DNA from: Chryseobacterium aurantiacum
GTDB taxonomy: Bacteria > Bacteroidota > Bacteroidia > Flavobacteriales > Weeksellaceae
NCBI RefSeq assembly: GCF_003020585.1
Contig: NZ_PXUE01000002.1
Span: forward strand, 620,001-684,000
Length of the DNA stretch: 64,000 nt
Direction of reading: 5' to 3'
Under the pieces are notes generated by a model that saw only the letters and a program-made list of their open reading frames with translations, was not told where the DNA came from and did no database searches. Of the stretch, positions 35,833 through 44,373 are shown piece after piece. The translations under genes and the position numbers were made by a program. The stretch's first letter is position 1. Each line of letters starts with the position of its first letter.

Positions 35833-36210
35833 TTACTCTCCTGTCGGTTCAAATAATTCAATTTTATTTCCCTCAGGATCCATGATATGAACAAATTTTC
35901 CGTATTCATAGGTAGCAATTTCATCCAAAATTGTTATGCCCTCTTTTTTTAATTCTTCTACTAATGCCTCAATATTCTCTACGTGGTAATTAATCATAAA
36001 GTCTTTAGTTGAGGGCTCAAAATACTGGGTAGATTCTTTAAAGGGACTCCATAATGTATATCCTTTTTTATCAGAATCTGCTTCTCTCCAATCAAATTTA
36101 GCTCCGTATGGACTGGTCTCTACACCAAGGTGGGTTTTATACCATTCATTTACAGTTTCAGGTTCTTTACATTTAAAGAAGATCCCCCCGATAGCGGTTA
36201 CTCTTTTCAT
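35833..36210 (-). CDS. VOC-family protein
   Basis: A 125-residue VOC/glyoxalase-like protein (MKRVTAIGGIFFKCKEPETV at the N-terminus and KFVHIMDPEGNKIELFEPTG at the C-terminus). The C-terminal D-P-E-G-N-x-I-E motif, with a Glu ligand, is typical. The substrate is unknown. It is followed by a 800-base non-coding stretch holding two MITE-like repeats. Confidence 0.9.
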   Translation of the reverse strand: MKRVTAIGGIFFKCKEPETVNEWYKTHLGVETSPYGAKFDWREADSDKKGYTLWSPFKESTQYFEPSTKDFMINYHVENIEALVEELKKEGITILDEIATYEYGKFVHIMDPEGNKIELFEPTGE

Positions 36211-36345
36211 TTTTATTTGTTTTTGTTCAGTTTATATAAAATGGAATGCAAATTTATTTCGTTTTGCAGTTTCACAAATATATCAATGTTTCTGTAACAG
36301 ATTAATGAATTTAATAAAAATAATGATGCTTGTACAATGGAGATA

Positions 36346-36612
36346 GTTGGAAAATCGCAAAGACGCAATTATTATTAAAAGCATATTGCTTTAAGCCGCA
36401 AGGATTTTATCTATGATAAAATTAAACGTTGGTATTTTCTTTATCTCTCGCTGATTGGGGAGATTTAGCAGATGTTCATGAAAAAATCTGCTTCATCTGC
36501 GAGATCTGCGAGAAAATTAATCACAATACACCACTTGTTGAAAATCTTAGATTTTCTTGCGTCTTAGAAAATTACACAGACAAAAAAACTTGCGTCTTTG
36601 CGATAACCCAAC
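36346..36612. mobile_element. MITE-like repeat, copy 1
   Basis: A 267-bp element with 23-bp imperfect terminal inverted repeats (GTTGGAAAATCGCAAAGACG... against GTTGGGTTATCGCAAAGACG..., 20 of 23 matching). It encodes nothing I trust. Inside are palindromes (ATTTTATC-tat-GATAAAAT and GAAAATC-tta-GATTTTC) that would fold as hairpins. A near-identical copy follows 32 bases downstream. It is probably a non-autonomous miniature transposon or a REP-like structured repeat. Confidence 0.75.
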
Positions 36613-36644
36613 AAAAAAATAATAATATTTGAACAATATATGTG

Positions 36645-36913
36645 GTTGGAAAATCGCAAAGACGCAATTATTATTAAAAGCATATTGCTTTAGGGCGCAA
36701 AGATTTTATCTATGATAAAATTGAACGTTGAATATTAAAATCCCTCGCTGATTGGGGAGATTTAGCAGATGTTTATGGAAAAATCTGCTTCATCTGCGAG
36801 ATCTGCGAGAAAATTAATTACAATACATCGCCTGTTGAAAGTCTTAGATTTTCTTGCGCCTTAAAAAACTACACAGACAATAAAAAAAACTTGCCTCCTT
36901 GCAACAATCCAAC
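36645..36913. mobile_element. MITE-like repeat, copy 2 (tandem)
   Basis: Same orientation and plan as copy 1. The first 47 bases from TTGGAAAATC are identical, but the right terminal repeat is degraded (17 of 23 matching). The inner palindromes are kept. The two copies together fill most of the gap between the VOC gene and trxB. Confidence 0.75.
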
Positions 36914-36949
36914 AAAACAGGATAATAAAAAATTCAAAACTTGATCAAT

Positions 36950-36986
36950 GTATATAAAAAAGAAAAGCGTACCCAAATAGGTACGC
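36950..36986 (-). terminator. Terminator of trxB
   Basis: A 7-bp GC-rich inverted repeat (GCGTACC/GGTACGC, 36967-36986) is followed on the minus strand by a T-rich stretch. It lies 23 bases past the trxB stop. Confidence 0.75.
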
Positions 36987-37009
36987 CTTATATAGTTTAA
37001 AACTGAATA

Positions 37010-37951
37010 TTAGTGTAATTCAGCTAAATATTTTTCCGCATCCATTGCAGCCATACATCCGCTTCCTGCAGCTGTAATAGCTTGTCTGTAGATATGGTCC
37101 TGAACATCTCCTGCAGCAAATACTCCCGGAAGATTAGTTCTTGTAGATCCTTTTTCAGTTAAGATATATCCATTCTCATCAAGATCTACCTGACCAACGA
37201 AGATATCAGTATTCGGTTTGTGACCGATTGCAATAAAGATACCTTCTACATCTACTGTAGATTTCTCCTGAGTTTGGTTATTGATGATCACTGCTCTTTC
37301 TACTAAGCTGTTTTCCCCTTCAATTCCGATCAACTCATGGTGGAATTTCACCTCAATATTCGGTGTGTTTTCTACTCTGTGTACCATTGCTTTTGAAGCT
37401 CTGAAAACGTCTTTTCTCACCAACAATGTTACCTTTCTACACAATTTAGCCAAATAAGTAGCTTCTTCAGCAGCTGTATCTCCTGCTCCTACCACTACAA
37501 CGTCTTTACCTCTGTAGAAAAAACCGTCACATGTAGCACAAGCAGAAACTCCACCTCCTGCATATTTTTTTTCATCCTCAAGACCTAGATATTTTGCTGT
37601 AGCTCCTGTAGAAATAATTACTGACTTAGCAAGGATCTCCTTGTTTCCTGCATAAAGTTTGTGAACTCCACCAACTTCCTTAGAAAATTCAGCTTTAGTG
37701 ATCATTTCATAATGAACCTTGGTTTCAAATCTTTCTGCTTGTTTTTGCAGATCCATCATCATTTCAGGACCTGTAATTCCCGCCGGATACCCTGGAAAGT
37801 TATCAACCTCAGTAGTTGTAGTTAATTGCCCACCTGGCTCCAAACCTGTATATAATTCAGGTTTCAAGTCTGCTCTTGCTGCATAGATGGCAGCTGTGAA
37901 ACCAGAGGGTCCGGATCCAACGATCACACAATCTAAAATGTTTTGCTCCAT
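37010..37951 (-). CDS. trxB: Thioredoxin reductase
   Basis: A 313-residue FAD/NADPH enzyme of the standard length. The N-terminal FAD glycine motif is GSGPSGFTAAIYAARA, the redox pair is CATC (about residues 138-141), the NADPH motif VGAGDTAAEEA, and the C-terminus has PGVFAAGDVQDHIYRQAITAAGSGCMAA. It reduces thioredoxin in the cytoplasm. Single-gene unit ending at a terminator. Confidence 0.97.
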   Translation of the reverse strand: MEQNILDCVIVGSGPSGFTAAIYAARADLKPELYTGLEPGGQLTTTTEVDNFPGYPAGITGPEMMMDLQKQAERFETKVHYEMITKAEFSKEVGGVHKLYAGNKEILAKSVIISTGATAKYLGLEDEKKYAGGGVSACATCDGFFYRGKDVVVVGAGDTAAEEATYLAKLCRKVTLLVRKDVFRASKAMVHRVENTPNIEVKFHHELIGIEGENSLVERAVIINNQTQEKSTVDVEGIFIAIGHKPNTDIFVGQVDLDENGYILTEKGSTRTNLPGVFAAGDVQDHIYRQAITAAGSGCMAAMDAEKYLAELH

Positions 37952-38221
37952 AATCTATTTGTTCAAAAAGATTTAATTAAATTAAGACTGCTAATTTCGT
38001 AATTTTTACTGTCTTTTTAAAGTTATTTTAATGATAGTTGTCAATATGAGATATGCAGATTGTCAATGAATAGGTAACATGCAGACTCTGTGCCTAGTAA
38101 GATATTTCATTTAGAAATCAAAGGTATAGCAAAATTCAAGCTGATACATTTCTATCTGACTTTTGGCTATTTTTTTGAAATCCTATCTCTGTTGTGGGAT
38201 GTTCAAAGTTTAGAAAAATGC

Positions 38222-39259
38222 TTAAACTTTCATCTTAATTTTATCTACATTGATAATCTTATACACCAGTTCCTTAATCAGTTCCGCTTCTCCCATATTT
38301 ACTGCTCCAAGGCCTTTCCCTTTCATATCAAATTCTCTTAGAATAGAAATCACTCTTGTTGCATGTTTTAAAGGATAAAGTCTTGCACTTTCTGCGTAAT
38401 CTTTGATGAAATAAGGGTTTACTCCCATTTGGGAAGCTATGGTCTGTGGCGATTGCCCTGCCATCGTTTGATAAATAATCACGTTTGAAAAATAATTGTA
38501 AAGGCTTGCGAGCATCATTACAAAGGGGTTATTCTTTGGGTTTTTGCCCATAAAATGAGCAATTTTAAAGGCCGCATTGGCATTTTTTGTTCCCAAAGCT
38601 TTCTGAAGCTCAAAAATATTATACTCTTTACTGATTCCAATATGATTTTCAATAATGGTTCCGTCCAGAACTTCTCCCTCTCTAAGGATAATCTTCAGTT
38701 TATTCAGTTCATTGGCAATTCTTGAAAGGTCATTTCCAAGATATTCTGCCAAAAGATGAGAAATATTGGGAGCTGTTTTTATTTTAAGTTTCACACACTC
38801 ATCAGCAATCCATTTGGGAAGATTATTTTCCTTTACAGATTCACTAAGGAAAAGAGCTTTGGCTTTATCCAGAGCTTTGGCTGCTTTTTTTCTGCTGTCT
38901 AGTTTTTTATGCTTGTGGGCAAAAACCAATACCGTGGAAGGTACAGGGTTTTCAACATAGGATTCCAGAATTCTGTTTTCATCTTCGTTCAATTTCAGAT
39001 CCTGGGCTTCTTTTACAATGATTACCTGCTTATCACCCATCATCGGAAACTGTCTTGCCAGGGAAAGAACTTCCTGATAAGAGGTGTCTTTTCCGTAAGT
39101 AACGGTCTGATTAAAGGCCTTTTCATCCTCTTCCAAAAAGTTGTGTTCAAGGGCTTTTACGGCAACATCAATAAAGTAGGCTTCTTCTCCATGGAAAAAA
39201 TAAATAGGTAAAACTTCTTTATTTTTAATATTTTTGAGGATTAAATCTAATTCTTTCAT
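38222..39259 (-). CDS. holA: DNA polymerase III subunit delta
   Basis: A 345-residue clamp-loader delta subunit. It shows the AAA+-like N-terminal part (YFFHGEEAYFIDVAVKALE), the middle QFPMMGDKQVIIVKEAQDL and LGNDLSRIANELNKLK, and a C-terminal collar domain. In the replisome it opens the beta clamp. Length and layout are normal. The start is only 7 bases from the start of a divergent HsdR_N-like gene, a pairing known to recur in Bacteroidota. Confidence 0.92.
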   Translation of the reverse strand: MKELDLILKNIKNKEVLPIYFFHGEEAYFIDVAVKALEHNFLEEDEKAFNQTVTYGKDTSYQEVLSLARQFPMMGDKQVIIVKEAQDLKLNEDENRILESYVENPVPSTVLVFAHKHKKLDSRKKAAKALDKAKALFLSESVKENNLPKWIADECVKLKIKTAPNISHLLAEYLGNDLSRIANELNKLKIILREGEVLDGTIIENHIGISKEYNIFELQKALGTKNANAAFKIAHFMGKNPKNNPFVMMLASLYNYFSNVIIYQTMAGQSPQTIASQMGVNPYFIKDYAESARLYPLKHATRVISILREFDMKGKGLGAVNMGEAELIKELVYKIINVDKIKMKV

Positions 39260-39266
39260 CTTATTA

Positions 39267-39698
39267 ATGGAACTTCCAAAACTGAATTTTCAGGAAACTT
39301 TTGATTTTAAATTCAAGAAAGACAAAGATAAGTTTTTTATTTATGATTTGGTTCGCAAAACTTATCTTCTACTCACTCCTGAGGAATGGGTAAGGCAGCA
39401 CTGGATACATTATTATCTTACTGTAAAATCCTACTCTACATCGGCATTAATCACCGAAAAAAAGATTATTCTGAATGGTTTAACCAAGAGAATAGACCTT
39501 TTGGTGACTGAAAAAACAGAGCCTGTTATCCTGATTGAATGCAAGGCTCCTCAAATCAAATTAACTGAGAAAACATTTGAGCAAACGGCCAGATACAATT
39601 CTATTATCGGAGCTAAAGAAATTGTTTTAACAAATGGTTTACAGCACATTCATGCCTATTATGAAAACGAGCAGTATGTGTTTTATAAACCTGAATAA
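39267..39698 (+). CDS. Type I restriction HsdR N-terminal-like protein
   Basis: A 143-residue protein of the HsdR_N (PD-(D/E)xK) type: KRIDLLVTE and LIECKAP hold the D-ExK residues of a nuclease core. It is far smaller than any restriction subunit, so it is a stand-alone domain. Family knowledge: in Bacteroidota such proteins are encoded beside holA. The nuclease motif looks intact, but the role is unknown. The ATG at 39267 is chosen; a TTG at 39234 would run into holA. Confidence 0.85.
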   Translation: MELPKLNFQETFDFKFKKDKDKFFIYDLVRKTYLLLTPEEWVRQHWIHYYLTVKSYSTSALITEKKIILNGLTKRIDLLVTEKTEPVILIECKAPQIKLTEKTFEQTARYNSIIGAKEIVLTNGLQHIHAYYENEQYVFYKPE

Positions 39699-39843
39699 CA
39701 CTTCAAACCTGAACATCTAACAGATATTAGATTACAAAATTTCTGTTTCCATCATGTTAAACTTTTCTAAACTTATCGGTTCCAAACTGCTTAAATAAAA
39801 AAAATTCTTGATTTTTGTATTGCAAAATTAAATTCTTCTGACA

Positions 39844-40185
39844 TTGAACAAGATAATATTACAAAAGTATGGCTTAGTCATGCAAAAAACATCAGAAAAA
39901 TTTTGTGGAATTGTTTCCGGAGATCCAATTGCCAATTACATCGCAGGATTTAGACATCCTGATGATATTGAAGATTTTATAGCTGATTTAGATTTAACCA
40001 CTTCAGGTAATTTTCATAAAATCAACGATCCGGATTATGGAAGCAATGCTTTGGGAAGTTATTGGTTTGCAAGGATCACTCCTATCCATTTTGAGTTATG
40101 GCAGGAAAGTCATCCAAAAAAAATAATTCCATTAGAAGACTGGAAAGCAATATTGTTGTCCTGGAAAGAATGTATAAAAGGATAA
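39844..40185 (+). CDS. Hypothetical protein, 113 aa
   Basis: A 113-residue soluble protein with no family I recognise. Notable segments are SEKFCGIVSGDPIANYIAG, HPDDIEDFIADLDL and GSYWFARITPIHFELWQE. The TTG start at 39844 could instead be the ATG at 39880 (101 residues); no clear promoter decides between them. It sits 39 bases before the HAD phosphatase gene and may be co-transcribed. Confidence 0.7.
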   Translation: MNKIILQKYGLVMQKTSEKFCGIVSGDPIANYIAGFRHPDDIEDFIADLDLTTSGNFHKINDPDYGSNALGSYWFARITPIHFELWQESHPKKIIPLEDWKAILLSWKECIKG

Positions 40186-40224
40186 TCAAAATATAAATAA
40201 CAACTGAACAACATTTTATTAATT

Positions 40225-40836
40225 ATGAAAATTAAAAACATAATATTCGATTTCGGCGGGGTACTAATGGACTGGGATCCCAGATATTTTTATAAAGACT
40301 ATTTCAAGGATGATGAAAAGATGGAATATTTCCTCGAAAATATTGCACAAGACGAGTGGAATATTGAACAAGACAGAGGAAGAACTCTAGCAGAGGGTAC
40401 TGAAATTCAGGTTAAAAAATTTCCTGAATGGGAGAAAGAAATCCGTGCATTTTATGATAACTGGACTATAATGCTGAAAAGTGATATTCCTCAAAATGTT
40501 GAAGTTTTACGCAAGTTAAAGAATACGGATTATCATTTATTTGGATTGACGAATTGGTCAGCAGAAACTTTTCCTTATGCTTTAGAAAACTATGATTTCT
40601 TCCAGATTTTTGATGGGAAAATTGTGGTTTCCGGAACAGAAAAACTTATTAAGCCGGATCCTAAAATATGGTATGTATTGCTGGAGAGGTACAATATTCA
40701 GGCAGGAGAATCTGTTTTTATTGATGATAACCCTAAGAATATTGAAATGGCACAGTCTCTGGGCTTTGAAACCATTCAGGTGACTCCTGATACCAATCTT
40801 GAACAGAAACTTGCCGATTTAGGTATTAAGATATAA
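40225..40836 (+). CDS. HAD-family phosphatase (YihX-like)
   Basis: A 203-residue HAD-IA hydrolase. Motif I is FDFGGVLMDWD (Asp9), motif II GLTNWS, motif III Lys in LIKPDPKIW and motif IV FIDDNPKNIEMA. The second Asp of the usual DxD is replaced by Gly as in the YihX-like subgroup. Likely a small-molecule phosphatase; the substrate is not deducible. Followed by a hairpin that abuts the next gene. Confidence 0.93.
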   Translation: MKIKNIIFDFGGVLMDWDPRYFYKDYFKDDEKMEYFLENIAQDEWNIEQDRGRTLAEGTEIQVKKFPEWEKEIRAFYDNWTIMLKSDIPQNVEVLRKLKNTDYHLFGLTNWSAETFPYALENYDFFQIFDGKIVVSGTEKLIKPDPKIWYVLLERYNIQAGESVFIDDNPKNIEMAQSLGFETIQVTPDTNLEQKLADLGIKI

Positions 40837-40861
40837 GTAATTATATATCAAAAATATAAAT

Positions 40862-40904
40862 GTCCTCGATTAAGTTATTTTCGTAATTTAGTTGAGGACT
40901 TTTT
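40862..40904 (+). terminator. Terminator-like hairpin abutting next start
   Basis: GTCCTCGATTAA pairs with TTAGTTGAGGAC (40862-40873 with 40888-40899) and a T-run follows. The next gene begins within 10 bases, so the hairpin may act as an attenuator or the next promoter overlaps it (TAATTTAG at 40884 is one base off TAnnTTTG). Confidence 0.6.
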
Positions 40905-40910
40905 ATGTAT

Positions 40911-41855
40911 ATGAGAAAAATTTCACTTTTATTGTTATTTTGCTGTGTTGGATTTCATGCTCAAACCTTTGAGAACCAAGAAGAATTTAAAAAGTGTCGT
41001 AAAGAATTTAACAAGAAGATATGCCTTTCTGATGAAGATCAGGACAGTATTCTATTTTATCTGGATAAATGCCCTAAAGAAGACGGCCCAGTAGAAAATA
41101 ATGGTTGCCCATGGCCAGATACCGATAAAGATGGCCTATTAGATAAAGACGATGCATGTCCCACTGTTCCCGGTCCTGTAGAAAATAAAGGCTGCCCATG
41201 GGAAGATACTGATGGCGATGGAATCTTAGATAAAGATGATGCGTGTCCTACTGTCCCGGGTCCAGCCAATAACAATGGATGTCGTGTAATTTCCTGTACA
41301 TTTGGTAATGAGCCCCAAATCCATATGGAAAAATTCGATATGGATGTTCAAAATATTGAAGAAATTTATAATCTGGTTAATAAAAAAGTACTGGATAATA
41401 TTGTACAAAAACTTCCTAAAAAAGATTTAGCAGGCCCAAAAGCTTTTTTTCTCATACAATACATAGACAACAATTCTTATATTGATAACAATACTCCAGA
41501 TGATGGAACTTCTCCAGGATACAATTTTCTGATCACTAAATTCTGGAATCAAAATATTCTTGAATATGCACGAAAAAAGTATGGTAAGGATATCTATCTT
41601 TCAAGAATGTTATCTCCATACAACCCTGACATCTACCGCAAAATGATTGGTGATAAGTCATTCAATTACATGATGAAATATTATGATTCAAACATCAAAA
41701 AGATAGTCATAACCGGAAAGCAAAAAAGCACCCTTGAACTTCCTATTGACATCCGAGTTGATTTCATTACACCTCATAAAATTAAAGTCAGCCATTTTAA
41801 CGACAATGTAATCTATGAATATAAAAACAACAAATGGGAAACAATCAAAGAGTAA
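40911..41855 (+). CDS. Thrombospondin type-3 repeat exported protein
   Basis: A 314-residue exported protein (start at ATG 40911; ATG 40905 is in frame but lies at the end of the terminator T-run). A signal peptide ends near FHAQ. Two or three TSP3-type Ca-binding repeats follow ([20 protein letters not shown] and [20 protein letters not shown]). The C-terminal ~190 residues are unrecognised. The domain layout resembles Bacteroidota OmpA/TSP3 surface proteins but lacks an OmpA peptidoglycan-binding domain. Calcium-binding is expected; the role is unknown. Confidence 0.85.
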   Translation: MRKISLLLLFCCVGFHAQTFENQEEFKKCRKEFNKKICLSDEDQDSILFYLDKCPKEDGPVENNGCPWPDTDKDGLLDKDDACPTVPGPVENKGCPWEDTDGDGILDKDDACPTVPGPANNNGCRVISCTFGNEPQIHMEKFDMDVQNIEEIYNLVNKKVLDNIVQKLPKKDLAGPKAFFLIQYIDNNSYIDNNTPDDGTSPGYNFLITKFWNQNILEYARKKYGKDIYLSRMLSPYNPDIYRKMIGDKSFNYMMKYYDSNIKKIVITGKQKSTLELPIDIRVDFITPHKIKVSHFNDNVIYEYKNNKWETIKE

Positions 41856-41990
41856 AATCTTATAACCAATTATTTTTCATTAATTTAGACAATAGTTTAC
41901 ACCTGATATAAAGAAATTATTGATGAATAACAAAAATATTAATCTATAAACAATTTCAAAGCTCTTCAACCTATTACAAAATAAAAAAAT

Positions 41991-42734
41991 ATGATACGTT
42001 CAATTTTATTAACCACATTTCTCATGGCTTCTGGAACAATTTTCAGTCAAAATCTTAAAACGGTTTCCTATAAGGACGGCTCTCAAAATCTGAATGGTTT
42101 AATTACTTCGAATGCAGGAAAAAAACTTCCGGGAGTTTTAATTTTACCGGCATGGAAAGGCATTGACCAGGAAGCAAAGACCGCTGCCCTTGAACTTGAA
42201 AAACAAGGTTATATCGCTTTTATTGCTGATATTTATGGCGAGGGGAAGATTCCTGCAGACAATGAAAATGCAGCTAAAAGCTCAGGATACTACAAGCAGA
42301 ATTATACGGAATATCAAAAAAGAATTTCCCTTGCTTTGGAACAATTGAATAAAAATGGAGCTATTTCTGACAAAACAGCGGTTATTGGATATTGTTTTGG
42401 AGGAACAGGGGCTTTAGAATCTGCGAGGGGTAATTTACCAGTGGCGGGAGTAGTTTCCATCCACGGAAGTTTGGGAAGAGATCAAAGCAGAAAAAATGAA
42501 AAGTTAAATGCTAAGATTTTGATTGAAAATCCTGCAGATGATAAAAGCGTTACGCCTGAGGATTATAATAACCTCATCAAGGAAATGAATGACGGAAATG
42601 CTGATTGGCAGATCATTACCTACGCTCATTCCAAGCATACTTTTACAGATCCCAAATCACCGGATTATAATGAGATAATGGCTAAAAGAGCCTGGAACCA
42701 TACCCTTTTGTTTTTGAAAGAAATATTGAAGTAA
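41991..42734 (+). CDS. Dienelactone hydrolase-family protein, exported
   Basis: A 247-residue alpha/beta hydrolase with a signal peptide ending near FSQ. The nucleophile elbow is GYCFGG (Cys135, as in dienelactone hydrolase), with an Asp in ENPADDKSV and a His in YAHSKHTF completing the triad. Substrates of such exported DLH-family proteins are unknown. It is monocistronic and convergent with a PEGA lipoprotein gene. Confidence 0.92.
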   Translation: MIRSILLTTFLMASGTIFSQNLKTVSYKDGSQNLNGLITSNAGKKLPGVLILPAWKGIDQEAKTAALELEKQGYIAFIADIYGEGKIPADNENAAKSSGYYKQNYTEYQKRISLALEQLNKNGAISDKTAVIGYCFGGTGALESARGNLPVAGVVSIHGSLGRDQSRKNEKLNAKILIENPADDKSVTPEDYNNLIKEMNDGNADWQIITYAHSKHTFTDPKSPDYNEIMAKRAWNHTLLFLKEILK

Positions 42735-42761
42735 ATTTAATATAACAATATATCAGTTTAA

Positions 42762-42804
42762 CAATGTACCAATGTTTTGGTGTAGACCATTCATTGGTAC
42801 ATTG
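42762..42804. repeat. 13-bp perfect inverted repeat between convergent genes
   Basis: CAATGTACCAATG (42762-42774) pairs with CATTGGTACATTG (42792-42804), with a 17-base loop. The flanking bases continue with AATATA/TATATT. No T-run follows directly, so it is more likely a dispersed repeat or hairpin than a normal terminator. Confidence 0.7.
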
Positions 42805-42826
42805 CTATATTGGCAAACGCTTAATT

Positions 42827-43210
42827 TTATGGTTGTTTTGATTCTAGCTCAACGTCATATTTTTTAGAAGAATATTTCGTCAAAGAACCTGTTGCAGCAT
42901 CAATTCCTACCCCTATTGCTCCTCCAAAAAGGATGTTTAATAATGTTACCGGATTAAATTTCTTGTCTAGTTTAACTTCCTCACTGTTAAATCCTTCTTT
43001 TTGAAATGTAACGGTTTGTTTGCTCAATGATCTTGGGATCTTTGTAGTACAAGGGGTTACACACTTTTCAATACCTTTATGAAATACTGTTGCTCCCTCG
43101 GGATTAGAGGTAAACGTAATGGGATCTTGAGTTCCGGTAAACATGCTGGCACAAGAGGTTGTAGAAAGTGCAATGCCCAGAAATAATACAGGTGATAATT
43201 TGTTTTTCAT
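42827..43210 (-). CDS. PEGA-domain lipoprotein
   Basis: A 127-residue lipoprotein (signal peptide, lipobox STTSC, Cys20). A PEGA-type beta domain (FTSNPEGATVFHKG, then TVTFQKEGFNSEEVKL) is followed by a glycine-rich, weakly hydrophobic C-terminal segment (NILFGGAIGVGIDAATG), which may be a membrane helix. PEGA domains usually bind in envelope structures. The role is unknown. Confidence 0.85.
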   Translation of the reverse strand: MKNKLSPVLFLGIALSTTSCASMFTGTQDPITFTSNPEGATVFHKGIEKCVTPCTTKIPRSLSKQTVTFQKEGFNSEEVKLDKKFNPVTLLNILFGGAIGVGIDAATGSLTKYSSKKYDVELESKQP

Positions 43211-43375
43211 ATATTAATTTAAGTACGCTGAATAATTTTCAGCGCGCGAACATACAAAATAATTAATGACAACAGCCATTAACGGACAATAATATCTTTA
43301 TCCAAAATATAACTGACTGATATTTAAAATATGTTTTTGATCATTTTAATCAAAACATGGCATTCATCCTAAAAC

Positions 43376-43402
43376 AAAAAACCATCTCAATTTTGAGACA
43401 GT
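43376..43402 (-). terminator. Terminator of the cupin/GNAT/DUF2911 unit
   Basis: An 11-bp stem on the minus strand (AACTGTCTCAA with TTGAGATGGTT, two G-U pairs) is followed by a T-run. The wobble pairs favour the minus strand. Confidence 0.65.
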
Positions 43403-43475
43403 TCTTTTTTATTTTGTATTGTATTACAGCATGAATACCACCAATCTTTTTTTAAATTTGGTAGCCATACATCTA

Positions 43476-43847
43476 TTAATCTACACCCTCCTCTTCCCTG
43501 TTTACCAGTTCCATAGAAAAGGCAGGAAGACAAATAGCAAGGTATTCACATGGTTCTGAAAATGGATTACTGTAACGGATTCTTGCTCCTTTTTCAATAA
43601 GGATGCTGCTTCCTTTTTCCAGTATTACAATTTCCCCATCTATTTCAAACTGTTTTTTTCCTGAAATAATGTAAGTAAACTCGTCAAATTCTGGAGTCTG
43701 ATGAGGCTCACTCCAATCCGGTGGAGCAACCATATGCGCGATAGAAACATTAGAATTTCCGGTAGAATTTCCCCAATGCTCTTCAATCAGTTTTCCGTCT
43801 GTAGTAGGAACTACAAATGGAGATTGCTGAATTTTGTATTTTTTCAT
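43476..43847 (-). CDS. Cupin-domain protein
   Basis: A 123-residue small cupin (PEFDEFTYIISGKKQFEID and ILEKGSSILIEKGARIRY). The His in SEPHQTPEFDE could bind a metal. It overlaps the preceding GNAT gene by 4 bases (ATGA), so the two are made together. Its substrate is unknown. Confidence 0.9.
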   Translation of the reverse strand: MKKYKIQQSPFVVPTTDGKLIEEHWGNSTGNSNVSIAHMVAPPDWSEPHQTPEFDEFTYIISGKKQFEIDGEIVILEKGSSILIEKGARIRYSNPFSEPCEYLAICLPAFSMELVNREEEGVD

Positions 43848-44371
43848 TTCCAGTCTTCTTTTTTGATTTCGTAAACAAAATTAGTTCTTGTTGGCTCTGA
43901 AAAATAAGCCACTTCCTCTTCTGCTATTTTTACTCCTCCAAGTCTCTCCAGCGCTGTCTGCGAACGGAAATTTTCTTTTCCAATGTGAAAATGGACTTTA
44001 TCTACAAATTGAAAAATATAATCCAGCATCAGCTTTTTAACTTTTGGATTAATTCCTTTCCCCCATGATTTGGTTCCATAAAAAGTATACCCAATGAAAA
44101 TATGGCTGTCATTTTCATCAAAGTCGTAATAACGGCTACTTCCAAGAACATCTCCGGTTGCTTTGTCAATAATTTTGAAGGCACCTTCACTTTCGATGGC
44201 TCCTCTGAAAAAATTTTCAAAAACTTCTCTCTGATAACGATCCTTGTTAGGATGCTGCTCCCAAACTTTAGGATCGGAGGCTACTTCATATAAAGATTCA
44301 AAATCCCCTTGCTGTAAGGGGATTAATTGAAATTCTTCATTCTCTAAAACGGGCTGAATAGAAAAATTCAT
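43844..44371 (-). CDS. GNAT-family N-acetyltransferase (RimJ-like)
   Basis: A 175-residue acetyltransferase of the RimJ/RimL style. The acetyl-CoA pocket motif occurs near SWGKGINPKVKKLMLDYIF, with VDKVHFHIGKENFRSQTALERLG following. Overlap of 4 bases with the cupin gene and a 2-base gap from the DUF2911 gene make a tight cluster. The substrate cannot be deduced. Confidence 0.92.
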   Translation of the reverse strand: MNFSIQPVLENEEFQLIPLQQGDFESLYEVASDPKVWEQHPNKDRYQREVFENFFRGAIESEGAFKIIDKATGDVLGSSRYYDFDENDSHIFIGYTFYGTKSWGKGINPKVKKLMLDYIFQFVDKVHFHIGKENFRSQTALERLGGVKIAEEEVAYFSEPTRTNFVYEIKKEDWK

Positions 44372-44373
44372 TA

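Noticed and set aside
36429..36632. A 67-codon ORF inside the first MITE-like repeat
   Set aside because: It lies across repeat sequence and its frame is broken in the second copy; it is not a gene.
36346..36913. CRISPR array
   Set aside because: The repeats are two long copies with palindromes, not short repeats separated by unique spacers, and no cas gene is present.
39267..39698. Restriction-modification system
   Set aside because: Only a small HsdR_N-like domain is present; no methylase, specificity or helicase gene lies nearby.
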